This document shows positions 28,612-37,846 of a stretch of DNA of 64,000 nt, piece by piece. Where the stretch lies: positions 1,612,001 through 1,676,000 of the forward strand of contig NZ_CP134145.1 of NCBI RefSeq assembly GCF_031583595.1, read 5' to 3'. The notes beneath the pieces are model-generated. The model was not told where the DNA came from. It did not search any database and saw nothing but the letters and a program-made list of their open reading frames with translations. The DNA is from Thalassotalea psychrophila. GTDB lineage: Bacteria > Pseudomonadota > Gammaproteobacteria > Enterobacterales > Alteromonadaceae. The stretch's first letter is position 1, and each line of letters starts with the position of its first letter. The translations under genes were made by a program, and so were the position numbers.

Positions 28612-29457
28612 CTAGTTATTCAATATTCTAGTGATATCTTTTTCTTCATCACGATGAGTTAATACTTCACAACCCGTTTTGGTTACTAGTATTGTATGTT
28701 CCCATTGAGCTGAGTTCTTTTCATCAGCGGTGTAAGCCGTCCAGCCATCATCAGGATCAAGCTTGGTGCCGCCTTTACCTGAATTGATCATTGGTTCGAT
28801 AGTAAAAATCATGCCGGCTTGCATTTTACGGTTATCGGCATTTTTATAATGCAATATTTGCGGCTCTTCATGAAATACGTAACCAATACCATGGCCACAG
28901 AAATCTTTAACTATGCCATAACGACCCGATTTTTTGATGTACTTCTGGATTGTTGCGCCAATTTCTGAAAACTTTGTCCCAGGCTTAACTTTACGCATTG
29001 ACGCATAAAGACTTTCTTGAGTGATTCGACACAAACGTCGATTTTCAGGGGTTACATCACCAATTAAAAACATTTTAGAAGTGTCGCCATGGTAATACTT
29101 TTTATCGGCTTCAGGTGTATCTTCAGGGTCTAAGCAAATTTTACAAGTGATATCAATATTGATGATATCGCCATTTTTTAAAGTTTGCTCTGAGGGAATA
29201 CCGTGACACACTACGTGATTTACAGAAGTACAAATAGATTTGGGAAAACCACCGTCGCCATTTTGATCTGCACCATAATTTAAAGGCGCTGCCAAGGCAC
29301 CGTTTTCAGCAGTAAATTTGGCGCAAATAGCATCAAGTTCATCGGTAGTAACACCTGCTTTTACAAATGGCTCTATCATATCAAGTGTGCGGGCTGCTAA
29401 TTTTCCTGCAACACGCATTTTTTCAATTTCGTCCTGAGTTTTTATGGCAATACTCAT
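28612..29457 (-). CDS. map: Type I methionine aminopeptidase
   Basis: A 281-aa metalloenzyme removing N-terminal Met. Metal ligands are visible: Asp in INIDITCKI, Asp in HGDTSKMF, His in CGHGIGYVFHEEP, Glu in FTIEPMI and Glu in QWEHTILVT. It is longer than E. coli MAP (264) because of two insertions near the active site: an Asp/Gly-rich one in NYGADQNGDGGFPKS and one in CLDPEDTPEADKKYYHGD. AAGGAAA precedes ATG 29457. It is divergent from rpsB, the usual arrangement. Confidence 0.96.
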   Translation of the reverse strand: MSIAIKTQDEIEKMRVAGKLAARTLDMIEPFVKAGVTTDELDAICAKFTAENGALAAPLNYGADQNGDGGFPKSICTSVNHVVCHGIPSEQTLKNGDIINIDITCKICLDPEDTPEADKKYYHGDTSKMFLIGDVTPENRRLCRITQESLYASMRKVKPGTKFSEIGATIQKYIKKSGRYGIVKDFCGHGIGYVFHEEPQILHYKNADNRKMQAGMIFTIEPMINSGKGGTKLDPDDGWTAYTADEKNSAQWEHTILVTKTGCEVLTHRDEEKDITRILNN

Positions 29458-29586
29458 TGTTTTCCTTAAAGGGCTGAAAGCGTTTATTTTTATTACGCTT
29501 ATTTGCTATTTAATAATGGGGCAAATAATAACTTAAATTAAGAGCTTATGCTATATAGGATGTTAATGGAGCCACGATATAAGCAA

Positions 29587-29693
29587 GGAGGTCCCGACCT
29601 GCGTCGGGATGACGGCATATTTTTTCTCAGAGTGCACGCATAATTTATTAACTTACACCGCGTCACCCCGTTATGTAGTTGAACGGGACCTCC
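29587..29693. repeat. Two-hairpin palindromic element (REP/MITE-like)
   Basis: Outer ends GGAGGTCCCG (29587-29596) and CGGGACCTCC (29684-29693) are perfect 10-bp inverted repeats. Each end also carries its own hairpin: CCCGAC-CTGC-GTCGGG (29593-29608) and CCCGTT...AACGGG (29667-29687). GGGATGACGG next to the left hairpin resembles the CGTCATCCC core of the repeats at 2562-2737, so the two may be related. Confidence 0.65.
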
Positions 29694-29837
29694 TGAAACG
29701 TATAGTGCATTATTACCGTATTTTCTCGTTTGAAGCGCACTTTTTACTTCCTTTTCTCCCGCAAAAGTGGTATAAAACGCCGCTCACTGAAAAAGTCATT
29801 TTACTTTGATGTGAAAAACGCTAAATTTTTAGCAATT

Positions 29838-29866
29838 TTGTAGCGAAATTATTCGCACAATTTAAT
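29838..29866 (+). promoter_or_regulatory. Candidate rpsB-tsf promoter
   Basis: TTGTAG (29838-29843), a 17-bp spacer and TTTAAT (29861-29866). The predicted start near 29873 coincides with the left edge of the leader stem. The -35 is weak (three of six matches), so this is a prediction only. Confidence 0.3.
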
Positions 29867-29872
29867 ATTAAA

Positions 29873-29980
29873 CTCACATACATTCGGCAAACATATTCCG
29901 GGGTGCCTGTTACCAGCTTGATGGTAGCGATAGGTCGGAAATATGGAATGTATGAACGCTTAACCCCAGAGGAATTCAAA
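29873..29980 (+). promoter_or_regulatory. rpsB mRNA leader (probable S2 autoregulatory element)
   Basis: A closing stem pairs CATACATTC (29877-29885) with GAATGTATG (29946-29954), nine perfect base pairs. An inner stem can form between CATATTCCG and CGGAAATATG, and a small hairpin GTTACCA/TGGTAGC lies inside. GGGGTGCC at the base of the loop is the kind of conserved motif known from gammaproteobacterial rpsB leaders, where S2 represses its own operon. A CAGAGGAA ribosome site follows. Confidence 0.65.
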
Positions 29981-30709
29981 ATGCCAAACGTATCAATGCG
30001 CGACATGCTTAAAGCCGGTGTTCACTTCGGTCACAAAACTCGTTACTGGAACCCAAAAATGAAATCATACATTTTTGGTGCTCGTGACAAAGTTCATATC
30101 ATCAACTTAGAACAAACTGTTCCAATGTTTAACGAAGCGTTAAGCTTTTTAGAAGGTGTTTCTTCTAAAAAAGGTAAAGTTTTATTTGTTGGTACTAAGC
30201 GTGCTGCTAGCGATGCAGTTAAAGAAGCTGCACTTAAATCTGATCAATTCTACGTTAACCACAGATGGTTAGGTGGTATGTTGACTAACTGGAAAACAGT
30301 ACGTCAATCTATCAAACGTCTTAAAGATTTAGAAAGCCAAAGCCAAGACGGTACTTTTGATGCTCTTACTAAGAAAGAAGCATTAATGCGTACTCGTGAA
30401 ATGGAAAAGCTTGAGAAAAGCCTTGGTGGTATCAAAAACATGGGCGGTCTTCCTGATGCATTATTCATCATCGATGCTGATCATGAACACATTGCTATCA
30501 AAGAAGCTAACAACTTAGGTATCCCTGTAATTTCTGTTGTTGATACAAACTCAAACCCTGACGGTGTTGATTTTATCGTTCCTGGTAACGATGATGCAAT
30601 CCGCGCAGTAAGCTTATACTTAGATTCAGCTGCTAACGCTGTAATCGAAGGTCGCGAAACTAACATCGCTGTAGCTGCTGAAAAAGACGGTTTTGTTGAA
30701 GCTGAATAA
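29981..30709 (+). CDS. rpsB: 30S ribosomal protein S2
   Basis: A 242-aa protein with the S2 start [40 protein letters not shown] and [19 protein letters not shown]. An open frame extends upstream to 29903, but ATG 29981 has the AGAGGAA ribosome site and gives the standard length. First gene of the rpsB-tsf operon. Confidence 0.98.
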   Translation: MPNVSMRDMLKAGVHFGHKTRYWNPKMKSYIFGARDKVHIINLEQTVPMFNEALSFLEGVSSKKGKVLFVGTKRAASDAVKEAALKSDQFYVNHRWLGGMLTNWKTVRQSIKRLKDLESQSQDGTFDALTKKEALMRTREMEKLEKSLGGIKNMGGLPDALFIIDADHEHIAIKEANNLGIPVISVVDTNSNPDGVDFIVPGNDDAIRAVSLYLDSAANAVIEGRETNIAVAAEKDGFVEAE

Positions 30710-30762
30710 TTAAATCTTTCGATTTAATATTTTCTTCTAAAGAGGTTCATTTGAGCCTCTTT
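30709..30762 (+). terminator. rpsB-tsf intergenic hairpins (attenuator-like)
   Basis: Two stem-loops follow the rpsB stop. ATTAAATC/GATTTAAT (30709-30728) has a TTTC loop. AAAGAGG/CCTCTTT (30739-30762) has inner TCA/TGA pairs and is followed by CTAATTTATT. The second resembles a weak terminator that would lower tsf relative to rpsB. Confidence 0.6.
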
Positions 30763-30795
30763 CTAATTTATTACAGATATTTAAGGAATTAACTC

Positions 30796-31671
30796 ATGGC
30801 AATTACTGCTAAACAAGTTAAAGAACTTCGTGATCGCACTGGCGCGGGCATGATGGATTGTAAAAAAGCTTTACAAGAAACTGATGGTGACATCGAACTT
30901 GCAATTGACAACATGCGTAAGTCTGGTCAAGCAAAAGCTGCTAAAAAAGCTGGTAACATTGCAGCTGAAGGCGCAATCATCATTAAAGATAACAATGGTG
31001 TTGCAGCATTAGTTGAAGTTAACTGTCAAACAGACTTCGTAGCTAAAGACGGTAACTTCTTAGCATTTGCTAACGAAGTAGCTGACGCAGCTGCAGCTAA
31101 TAACGTTACTATCGAAGAGCTACAAGCTCAATTCGAAGAGAAGCGTATTGCTCTTGTAACTAAAATTGGTGAAAACATCAACGTTCGTCGTGTATCTTAT
31201 GTTGAAGGTGCGAGCGCATCTTACATTCACGGTGGCACTATTGGTGTTGTTGTTGCAGGTACTGGTGACGCTGAGTCGTTAAAGCACATTGCAATGCACG
31301 TTGCTGCTTCTAAGCCTGAATACATCAATGCTGAAGATGTATCTGCTGAAGTTATTGCAAAAGAAAAAGACATTCAACTTGAAATCTTAAAAGCTGAAAA
31401 TGAAGCTCTTGATGAAAAGAAGAAAAAGCCAATTGATTTACTTGAAAAAATAATCATTGGTCGTATGAAGAAATTTACTGGTGAAATTTCTTTAACTGGT
31501 CAAGCCTTTATCATGGAGCCAAAGAAAAATGTTGGCGCTATTTTAAAAGAGAAAGGTCTAACTGTTTCTGCATTTGTTCGTCTAGAAGTAGGTGAAGGTA
31601 TTGCTAAGAAAGAAGAAGATTTTGCTGCTGAAGTTGAAGCACAAATCGCTGCTGCTAAGGCTGCTAACTAA
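30796..31671 (+). CDS. tsf: Elongation factor Ts
   Basis: A 291-aa nucleotide-exchange factor for EF-Tu. The UBA-like N-terminus [20 protein letters not shown] and the core motif [15 protein letters not shown] are clear, and the length fits (E. coli 283). AAGGAATTA precedes the ATG. A strong terminator follows at 31720. Confidence 0.98.
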   Translation: MAITAKQVKELRDRTGAGMMDCKKALQETDGDIELAIDNMRKSGQAKAAKKAGNIAAEGAIIIKDNNGVAALVEVNCQTDFVAKDGNFLAFANEVADAAAANNVTIEELQAQFEEKRIALVTKIGENINVRRVSYVEGASASYIHGGTIGVVVAGTGDAESLKHIAMHVAASKPEYINAEDVSAEVIAKEKDIQLEILKAENEALDEKKKKPIDLLEKIIIGRMKKFTGEISLTGQAFIMEPKKNVGAILKEKGLTVSAFVRLEVGEGIAKKEEDFAAEVEAQIAAAKAAN

Positions 31672-31996
31672 TTTATAGGTTTACCTTTAAACTACTAAGC
31701 AAGTTTTGCAACCAGTTACAAAGCTCTGTCATGAAAATGACAGAGCTTTGTTGTTTATAGCCTTTACTAAACCTCGTCTTGTATTGGAGTCGCTCAAGCA
31801 CTCAAAACGTATTTTGAACCTGCATCTTGAATGATAACGGGTATATATGAGCTAAAAAATCTCCTAATAGATTTCTGCCGTTATTTATCAGTAGATAAAA
31901 AATTCAATTGGTATTAAAATAGCCCGATTCGATTAGGCATTGAATTACGGTTATTTTTTGGCCTAACACCCCATTTATCACAGGATTGTTTATTTT
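31672..31996 (+). other. tsf-pyrH intergenic region
   Basis: 325 bp without a gene. It contains the tsf terminator (31720-31749), a diverged partial copy of the 25807-type palindrome (31813-31851) and an AT-rich stretch before pyrH that probably holds its promoter. No clear -35/-10 pair stood out. Confidence 0.6.
31720..31749 (+). terminator. Rho-independent terminator after tsf
   Basis: A 13-bp perfect stem AAAGCTCTGTCAT / ATGACAGAGCTTT with a GAAA tetraloop, followed by GTTGTTTAT. It separates rpsB-tsf from the pyrH-frr-uppS group. Confidence 0.9.
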
Positions 31997-32740
31997 ATGA
32001 GCGTCAACCCAAAAACAACATATCGTCGTATTTTATTAAAACTTAGTGGTGAAGCCTTAATGGGGGAGGAAGGCTTTGGAATTGATCCTAAAGTTCTTGA
32101 TCGTATGGCTCAAGAAATCAAAGAACTGATTGAAATGGGCATACAAGTAGGCTTAGTTATCGGTGGCGGTAATTTATTCCGTGGTGCTGGTTTGGCTGAA
32201 GCAGGTATGAATCGTGTTGTGGGCGATCAAATGGGTATGCTTGCTACCGTTATGAATGGTTTAGCTATGCGTGATGCACTTCATCGTGCCTTTGTAAATG
32301 CACGTTTAATGTCAGCCATTGATTTAACCGGTGTTTGTGACAGCTATAACTGGGCAGAAGCAATTAGCTTATTAAAATCTGGTCGAGTTGTGATTTTCTC
32401 TGCTGGTACTGGTAACCCTTTCTTTACTACTGATTCTGCCGCATGTTTACGTGGTATTGAAATTGATGCTGATGCAGTATTTAAAGGTACTAAAGTAGAT
32501 GGTATATACTCTGCTGATCCTGTTACAAATCCTGATGCAGAACTATACTCTCACTTAACTTATGACGAGATTTTAGATAAAGAATTAAAAGTGATGGATT
32601 TAGCTGCATTTACTCTAGCTCGCGATCACTCTATGCCAATTCGTGTATTTAACATGAATAAAGAAGGTGCTTTAAAATCAATTATTATGGGCGGCACTGA
32701 AGGTACAGTGATTGATCATAGAGAAAATTTTAGTAAATAA
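31997..32740 (+). CDS. pyrH: UMP kinase PyrH
   Basis: A 247-aa amino-acid-kinase-fold enzyme phosphorylating UMP to UDP. Motifs: [45 protein letters not shown] and [12 protein letters not shown]. Length and start are normal. First gene of a run that continues through frr, uppS and cdsA on the same strand. Confidence 0.98.
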   Translation: MSVNPKTTYRRILLKLSGEALMGEEGFGIDPKVLDRMAQEIKELIEMGIQVGLVIGGGNLFRGAGLAEAGMNRVVGDQMGMLATVMNGLAMRDALHRAFVNARLMSAIDLTGVCDSYNWAEAISLLKSGRVVIFSAGTGNPFFTTDSAACLRGIEIDADAVFKGTKVDGIYSADPVTNPDAELYSHLTYDEILDKELKVMDLAAFTLARDHSMPIRVFNMNKEGALKSIIMGGTEGTVIDHRENFSK

Positions 32741-32854
32741 TTAGGGGCTGTTGAAAGATCATCAGACCGTAGAATAAAAATTTATTTATAGAGCGCAATA
32801 TAAAAAACTAATTGCTTTCTATAGCAAAAACTTAAAGTAAAAAGGAACTACATT

Positions 32855-33412
32855 TTGATTAACGAAATTAAACAAGATGCTAAAACTCGTATGGGTAAAA
32901 GTGTTGAAGCATTAAAAGGCCAATTAAATAAAATTAGAACAGGTCGTGCTCATACTTCATTATTAGATAATATTACTGTTGAGTATTACGGTGTTGACTC
33001 TCCGTTAAGTCAAGTAGGTAGTGTTTCTACTCCTGATGCTCGTACTATTGCCATTTCAGTGTTTGATAAAACAATGATTGGTGCAGTTGAAAAGGCTATT
33101 TTAAAGTCTGACTTAGGTTTAAACCCATCATCACAAGGCACGCTAATTCGTATCCCATTACCTCCGCTTACTGAAGAACGTCGTCGTGATTTAGTGAAAG
33201 TTGTTGGTGGTGAAATTGAAGGTGGTAAAGTTGCTATTCGTAACATCCGTCGTGATGCAAATTCAGACATTAAATCTTTAAATAAAGAAAAAGAAATCAG
33301 TGATGACGAGTCACGTCAAGCTGAAGATGATATTCAAAAAATTACTAATGAATATATCAAGCAAGCCGATGACTTAGCTGCAGCTAAAGAAAAAGAATTA
33401 ATGGAAATTTAA
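32855..33412 (+). CDS. frr: Ribosome recycling factor
   Basis: A 185-aa protein that with EF-G splits post-termination ribosomes. It matches RRF end to end: [53 protein letters not shown] and a C-terminal helix. The start is TTG 32855, well positioned after AAAGGAAC; no in-frame ATG gives a normal N-terminus. Confidence 0.97.
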   Translation: MINEIKQDAKTRMGKSVEALKGQLNKIRTGRAHTSLLDNITVEYYGVDSPLSQVGSVSTPDARTIAISVFDKTMIGAVEKAILKSDLGLNPSSQGTLIRIPLPPLTEERRRDLVKVVGGEIEGGKVAIRNIRRDANSDIKSLNKEKEISDDESRQAEDDIQKITNEYIKQADDLAAAKEKELMEI

Positions 33413-33509
33413 TTCATAAACAATTAAATTATCTATTATTAAAGCCGTAACTCTATATGTTCTTTTAGAATATTTACCGTTTACGGCATTTTTATAAAAT
33501 GGAACTTAT

Positions 33510-34265
33510 GTGACTACTATTGAGCATAAAAATAATAGTGAACAAATGCCTTTGCCACAACATGTGGCAATTATCATGGATGGCAATGGTCGCTGGGCTC
33601 AGTTACAAGGTAAAGGCCGGGTGACAGGGCACCGCGCTGGAGTACAATCGGTACGTGATTGCGTGAGTGGCGCTAGAGAACTAGGTGTAAAAGCACTAAC
33701 CCTTTTTGCTTTTAGCAGTGAAAATTGGCTAAGACCTCAAGAGGAAGTTAGTGTATTAATGGACTTGTTTATGTTTGTTTTAACCCGAGAGGTGAAAAAA
33801 CTGCATAAAAACAATATTCGTTTTCAAATGATTGGCGATAAATCTCGTTTTTCAAAAAAATTACAACAAAAAATAGTTGATGCAGAGCAGCTAACTAAAA
33901 ATAATGATGCACTGGTTTTATCTGTCGCCGCTAATTATGGTGGACGCTGGGATATTAGCCAAGCAACACAAAAAATCGCTCAACTCGCTGTTAATGGCGA
34001 CATCAATGTAGCTGATATTGATGAGCATATGCTTAATCAATATATAAATTTATCGCATTTACCTGATCTTGATTTATTGATCAGAACCGGTGGAGATTAT
34101 CGTATCAGTAACTTCTTGCTTTGGCAGGCGGCTTACAGCGAATTTTTCTTTACTGATATGTTATGGCCCGACTTTAACAAGGAAGCGTTTAAAGACGCGC
34201 TAGCGTCGTTTTCAAATAGAGAGCGACGTTTTGGAAAAACCGGTGAACAGGTAAAAGCACAATAA
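33510..34265 (+). CDS. uppS: Undecaprenyl diphosphate synthase (cis-prenyltransferase)
   Basis: A 251-aa enzyme making the C55 lipid carrier for murein and O-antigen. The signature [14 protein letters not shown] (catalytic Asp24), [21 protein letters not shown] and [15 protein letters not shown] are present. The start is GTG 33510 after GGAAC. A long-loop inverted repeat GCCGTAA/TTACGGC (33444-33487) lies in the frr-uppS gap. Confidence 0.96.
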   Translation: MTTIEHKNNSEQMPLPQHVAIIMDGNGRWAQLQGKGRVTGHRAGVQSVRDCVSGARELGVKALTLFAFSSENWLRPQEEVSVLMDLFMFVLTREVKKLHKNNIRFQMIGDKSRFSKKLQQKIVDAEQLTKNNDALVLSVAANYGGRWDISQATQKIAQLAVNGDINVADIDEHMLNQYINLSHLPDLDLLIRTGGDYRISNFLLWQAAYSEFFFTDMLWPDFNKEAFKDALASFSNRERRFGKTGEQVKAQ

Positions 34266-34345
34266 TATCGATATTATCAATAACTCTTTGTTAATTTAGC
34301 GTCAGCTATTTGATTAAATCGATATCAGATTAAAAGGATTCACGT

Positions 34346-35212
34346 TTGTTAAAACAACGTATTTTAACGGCTTTAATTTTGGTTCCGTTAGCCATTGCCG
34401 CAATCTTCTTTTTGTCACTGCCAAACTTGGCAGCTGCCTTACTTGTTGTGCTATCTATTGGTGCATGGGAGTGGGGGCCTTTAATGGGCTTTGATACTAA
34501 AACTCGTCGCACTGCTTTTGTTAGTGCCGTAGCGTTATGTATTATTGGTTTATGGGTAGTGATACCACCACAAGAGTTATGGACACTTGATGGCAGGATT
34601 AATCCTATGGCGTTAAACGTATTATACGTTTCAGCTGTTTGGTGGTTATTGACTATCTTTATGATCTTTAAATATCCACGTTACTCTTCTTTTTGGACTT
34701 CTCATCGCAGCATTCGCGGTTTGTTTGGCATATTAACGCTTGCCCCTACTTGGTTGGCTTTTTTAATACTTAGATCAAATGGCCAGCTTATGGATGAATT
34801 TCATGGCACATATTTACTGTTGTTGTTGTTCGCATTTGTTTGGTGTGCCGATATAGGCGCATACTTTGCCGGAAAACGATTTGGTAAAAATAAACTTATG
34901 CCCAATGTTAGTCCTGGTAAAACCATTGAAGGGGTTGTGGGTGGTAATATTGCTGCGGCTTTGGTTGCGCTAATAACAGGACTTATCTTTTCTTGGACAA
35001 GCCAACAAATTATGTTGGCGATTGCCTTAGCGCTATTGATCAGCGTTGTTTCTGTTGTGGGCGATTTAACTGAAAGCATGTTGAAACGACAAGCTGGTGT
35101 TAAAGATAGCGGTTCTATATTGCCTGGACACGGCGGTATTTTAGACAGGATTGATAGTTTAACGGCAACGGCTCCTGTGTTTGCTTTATGTTTCGTTTTA
35201 TTCGGCTGGTAG
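34346..35212 (+). CDS. cdsA: Phosphatidate cytidylyltransferase CdsA
   Basis: A 288-aa inner-membrane enzyme with about eight hydrophobic segments that makes CDP-diacylglycerol. The family signature is at the C-terminus: SMLKRQAGVKDSGSILPGHG, GGILDRIDSL. The start is TTG 34346 with AAAGGATT upstream, beginning right at TM1 (MLKQRILTALILVPLA). It is 12 bp from dxr. Confidence 0.95.
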   Translation: MLKQRILTALILVPLAIAAIFFLSLPNLAAALLVVLSIGAWEWGPLMGFDTKTRRTAFVSAVALCIIGLWVVIPPQELWTLDGRINPMALNVLYVSAVWWLLTIFMIFKYPRYSSFWTSHRSIRGLFGILTLAPTWLAFLILRSNGQLMDEFHGTYLLLLLFAFVWCADIGAYFAGKRFGKNKLMPNVSPGKTIEGVVGGNIAAALVALITGLIFSWTSQQIMLAIALALLISVVSVVGDLTESMLKRQAGVKDSGSILPGHGGILDRIDSLTATAPVFALCFVLFGW

Positions 35213-35224
35213 GCAATTATTAAC

Positions 35225-36430
35225 ATGCAAAACTTATGTGTGTTGGGGGCAACGGGCTCGATAGGTCTTAGTACCTTAGACGTTGTTAAAAGACATCCAG
35301 ATAAATACAACGTAGTTAGCTTAAGTGCGAATACTCGTGTTGATGAAATGCATATGCTATGTGTTGAATTTAAACCAACAACTGTCGTTATGGTTGATGA
35401 ATTATCTGCCGAGCAATTAAAGCTTAAGTTACTGCAAGATGATATTCATAGTATTGAAGTTTTAACTGGTCATAATGCCTTGTCTGATCTTGCCAGTAGC
35501 GCGAGTATTGATGTGGTTATGGCTGCAATTGTTGGTGCAAGTGGCCTGTTGCCCACATTAGCTGCTGTTAAAGCCGATAAAAAAGTTTTGCTTGCCAATA
35601 AAGAAGCACTGGTAACCTCTGGTCAGATATTCATCGATGCTCTGAAGAGCTCTAACGCTCAGTTATTGCCAATTGATAGCGAACACAATGCTATCTTTCA
35701 ATGTTTACCAATCAATATACAAAATAATATTGGCATGGCAGAAATAGCCGACTCTGGTATCAGCAAAATTTTGCTCACCGGCTCTGGCGGTCCTTTTAGA
35801 ACTCTTCCCCTTGAAAAATTTTCTAATATCACTCCACAGCAAGCTTGTGCCCATCCAAACTGGGATATGGGCCGTAAAATATCAGTAGATTCTGCCACTA
35901 TGATGAACAAAGGTTTAGAATTTATTGAAGCTAAATGGTTGTTTAATCTTGAGCCTGAAGACATTCAGGTTGTATTACATCCACAAAGTACAATTCATTC
36001 AATGGTGCAATACAAAGATGGTAGTGTACTTGCTCAAATGGGCAATCCTGATATGCGCACTCCAATTGCTCATGCGTTAGCATTTCCACAAAGAATTGAA
36101 TCAGGTGTAGAACCTTTTGATTTTTTTAACTGTAAAAGTTTTGAATTTGAGCAAGCTGACTTTGAACGTTATCCAAATCTAAAGCTCGCAATAAATGCAT
36201 GTAAAGCAGGACAAGGCGCTTGTACAGCGTTGAATGCTGCGAATGAAGTTGCTGTTGATGCATTTTTAAATAATGATATTACTTTTAATGATATTGCTAG
36301 TGTAAATAAAACGGTGATGGATAAGTTTATTGATACAAAAATTCAAACTATTGATGATGTCATTGAATTAGATAATAAAGCTCGAACTGCAGCATACCAA
36401 CAAGTGATAAACCTTAAGGGAAATAGTTAA
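35225..36430 (+). CDS. dxr: 1-deoxy-D-xylulose 5-phosphate reductoisomerase
   Basis: A 401-aa NADPH enzyme of the MEP pathway (also called IspC). Rossmann start LGATGSIGLSTLDVV, substrate and metal residues in LLPIDSEHNAIFQCL, TGSGGPFR, and SVDSATMMNKGLEFIEA. The length matches E. coli (398). It ends 1 bp before rseP. Confidence 0.97.
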   Translation: MQNLCVLGATGSIGLSTLDVVKRHPDKYNVVSLSANTRVDEMHMLCVEFKPTTVVMVDELSAEQLKLKLLQDDIHSIEVLTGHNALSDLASSASIDVVMAAIVGASGLLPTLAAVKADKKVLLANKEALVTSGQIFIDALKSSNAQLLPIDSEHNAIFQCLPINIQNNIGMAEIADSGISKILLTGSGGPFRTLPLEKFSNITPQQACAHPNWDMGRKISVDSATMMNKGLEFIEAKWLFNLEPEDIQVVLHPQSTIHSMVQYKDGSVLAQMGNPDMRTPIAHALAFPQRIESGVEPFDFFNCKSFEFEQADFERYPNLKLAINACKAGQGACTALNAANEVAVDAFLNNDITFNDIASVNKTVMDKFIDTKIQTIDDVIELDNKARTAAYQQVINLKGNS

Positions 36431-36431
36431 T

Positions 36432-37790
36432 ATGTTTGAGTTTTTATGGAACTTAGGTTCATTCATTGTTGCTTTAGGTTTGTTAGTAACTGTTCATGAA
36501 TACGGCCATTTTTGGGTGGCACGTAAATGTGGCGTACGCGTTGAAAAGTTTTCTATTGGTTTTGGTAAAACACTATGGCGAAAATTTGATAAGCAAGGTA
36601 CAGAATATGTCATTGCCCTAATACCTCTGGGCGGTTATGTAAAAATGCTAGATGAACGAATCGATGATGTAAGCGAAGAAGACAAGCAGTTTGCTTTCAA
36701 TCAAAAAAGTGTTTACCAGCGCATAGCAATCGTTGCTGCGGGGCCAATAGCTAACTTTTTATTTGCTATCGTTGCCTTTTATTTGATGTTTTTAATAGGA
36801 ATGACATCGCTCAAACCTATTATTGGCGATATTACCCAGGGCTCTATCGCGGAGCAGGGAGAGGTAAAAGCAAATACCCAAATAATGGCAATCAACGGTC
36901 AGGAAACCCCAGATTGGCAAGCCGTTAATATGGCACTTGTTGGCAAAATTGGCGAGGCTGAGATCAATCTTTCAACTCGTGCTCTAGATTCAACTTATGT
37001 TAGTAATCAAAAGCTTAATACAGTTGATTGGCAATTTGAGCCTAGTAAAACATCAGCAATGCACAGTCTTGGTATCGAGCCGTTTTTACCTAAAACGTCA
37101 ACAATAGTTGCATTACTTGCTGAAGGTGAAGCCGGTGAAAAATCGGGGCTAATTATTGGTGATGAAATTATCTCAGCAAATGACGTTGATTTGTATGGTA
37201 ATTGGCAGGCTTTTGTTGATATTATTCAACAAAATTCGAACCGCTTGGTTACACTCATCGTTGTTCGAAGTGGAGATTTGAAAAAAATTGATATGCTGGT
37301 GGGAACTCGTCAGCATACTGATGGTCGTAATGTTGGGTATATTGGTGTTTCACCAAAAGTTGACCCTTGGCCAGAGAGTCATAAATTGGAAATCTCATAT
37401 GGCCCAATTGCGGCCATGGGGAAAGCTGTAGACAGTACATGGAATTTAATTGTCTTAAGTTTTGACATGATAGGTAAGTTAATTACTGGTCATGTAAGTG
37501 TAGATAATTTGAGTGGGCCGATCTCTATAGCTCAAGGGGCAGGAAGTAGTGCTGGTATTGGACTTGTTTACTTTTTAAGCTTTTTAGCCTTAATTAGTAT
37601 TAATTTGGGCATAATTAATCTTTTACCACTACCAATACTTGATGGCGGACACTTACTTTATTATGTTATAGAGCTTTTAACCGGAAAGCCTGTATCAGAA
37701 AAAATACAAGAAGTTGGATTTAAAATTGGAGCACTGATTTTATTATCGTTAATGAGCATAGCAATTATTAACGATTTTTCCCGGCTCTAA
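36432..37790 (+). CDS. rseP: Site-2 membrane metalloprotease RseP
   Basis: A 452-aa inner-membrane zinc protease that completes anti-sigma-E cleavage and clears signal peptides. The zinc motif is H22-E-Y-G-H26 and the third-ligand region is LLPLPILDGGHLLYY. Two PDZ domains lie between the membrane segments. Placed between dxr and bamA, as in the conserved envelope cluster. Confidence 0.96.
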   Translation: MFEFLWNLGSFIVALGLLVTVHEYGHFWVARKCGVRVEKFSIGFGKTLWRKFDKQGTEYVIALIPLGGYVKMLDERIDDVSEEDKQFAFNQKSVYQRIAIVAAGPIANFLFAIVAFYLMFLIGMTSLKPIIGDITQGSIAEQGEVKANTQIMAINGQETPDWQAVNMALVGKIGEAEINLSTRALDSTYVSNQKLNTVDWQFEPSKTSAMHSLGIEPFLPKTSTIVALLAEGEAGEKSGLIIGDEIISANDVDLYGNWQAFVDIIQQNSNRLVTLIVVRSGDLKKIDMLVGTRQHTDGRNVGYIGVSPKVDPWPESHKLEISYGPIAAMGKAVDSTWNLIVLSFDMIGKLITGHVSVDNLSGPISIAQGAGSSAGIGLVYFLSFLALISINLGIINLLPLPILDGGHLLYYVIELLTGKPVSEKIQEVGFKIGALILLSLMSIAIINDFSRL

Positions 37791-37846
37791 ATAAGCGACA
37801 ACAACAATGATTGTTGCAAAAAATATTAGAAAAGTTGACTAACCAC

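Larger units (their letters stand above)
29458..29980. other. map-rpsB divergent region: palindromic element, promoter and rpsB leader
   Basis: 523 bp without a gene. It contains a two-hairpin palindromic element (29587-29693), then an AT-rich promoter segment, then the structured rpsB leader (about 29873-29980). Short frames here, including an in-frame 26-codon upstream extension of rpsB, show no protein-like features. Confidence 0.7.

Noticed and set aside
29609..29809. 66-codon frame before rpsB
   Set aside because: Most of it is the palindromic element 29587-29693; there is no ribosome site and no protein-like composition.
29903..29980. Upstream in-frame extension of rpsB (26 codons)
   Set aside because: It coincides with the structured leader RNA; the ribosome site and family length place the start at 29981.
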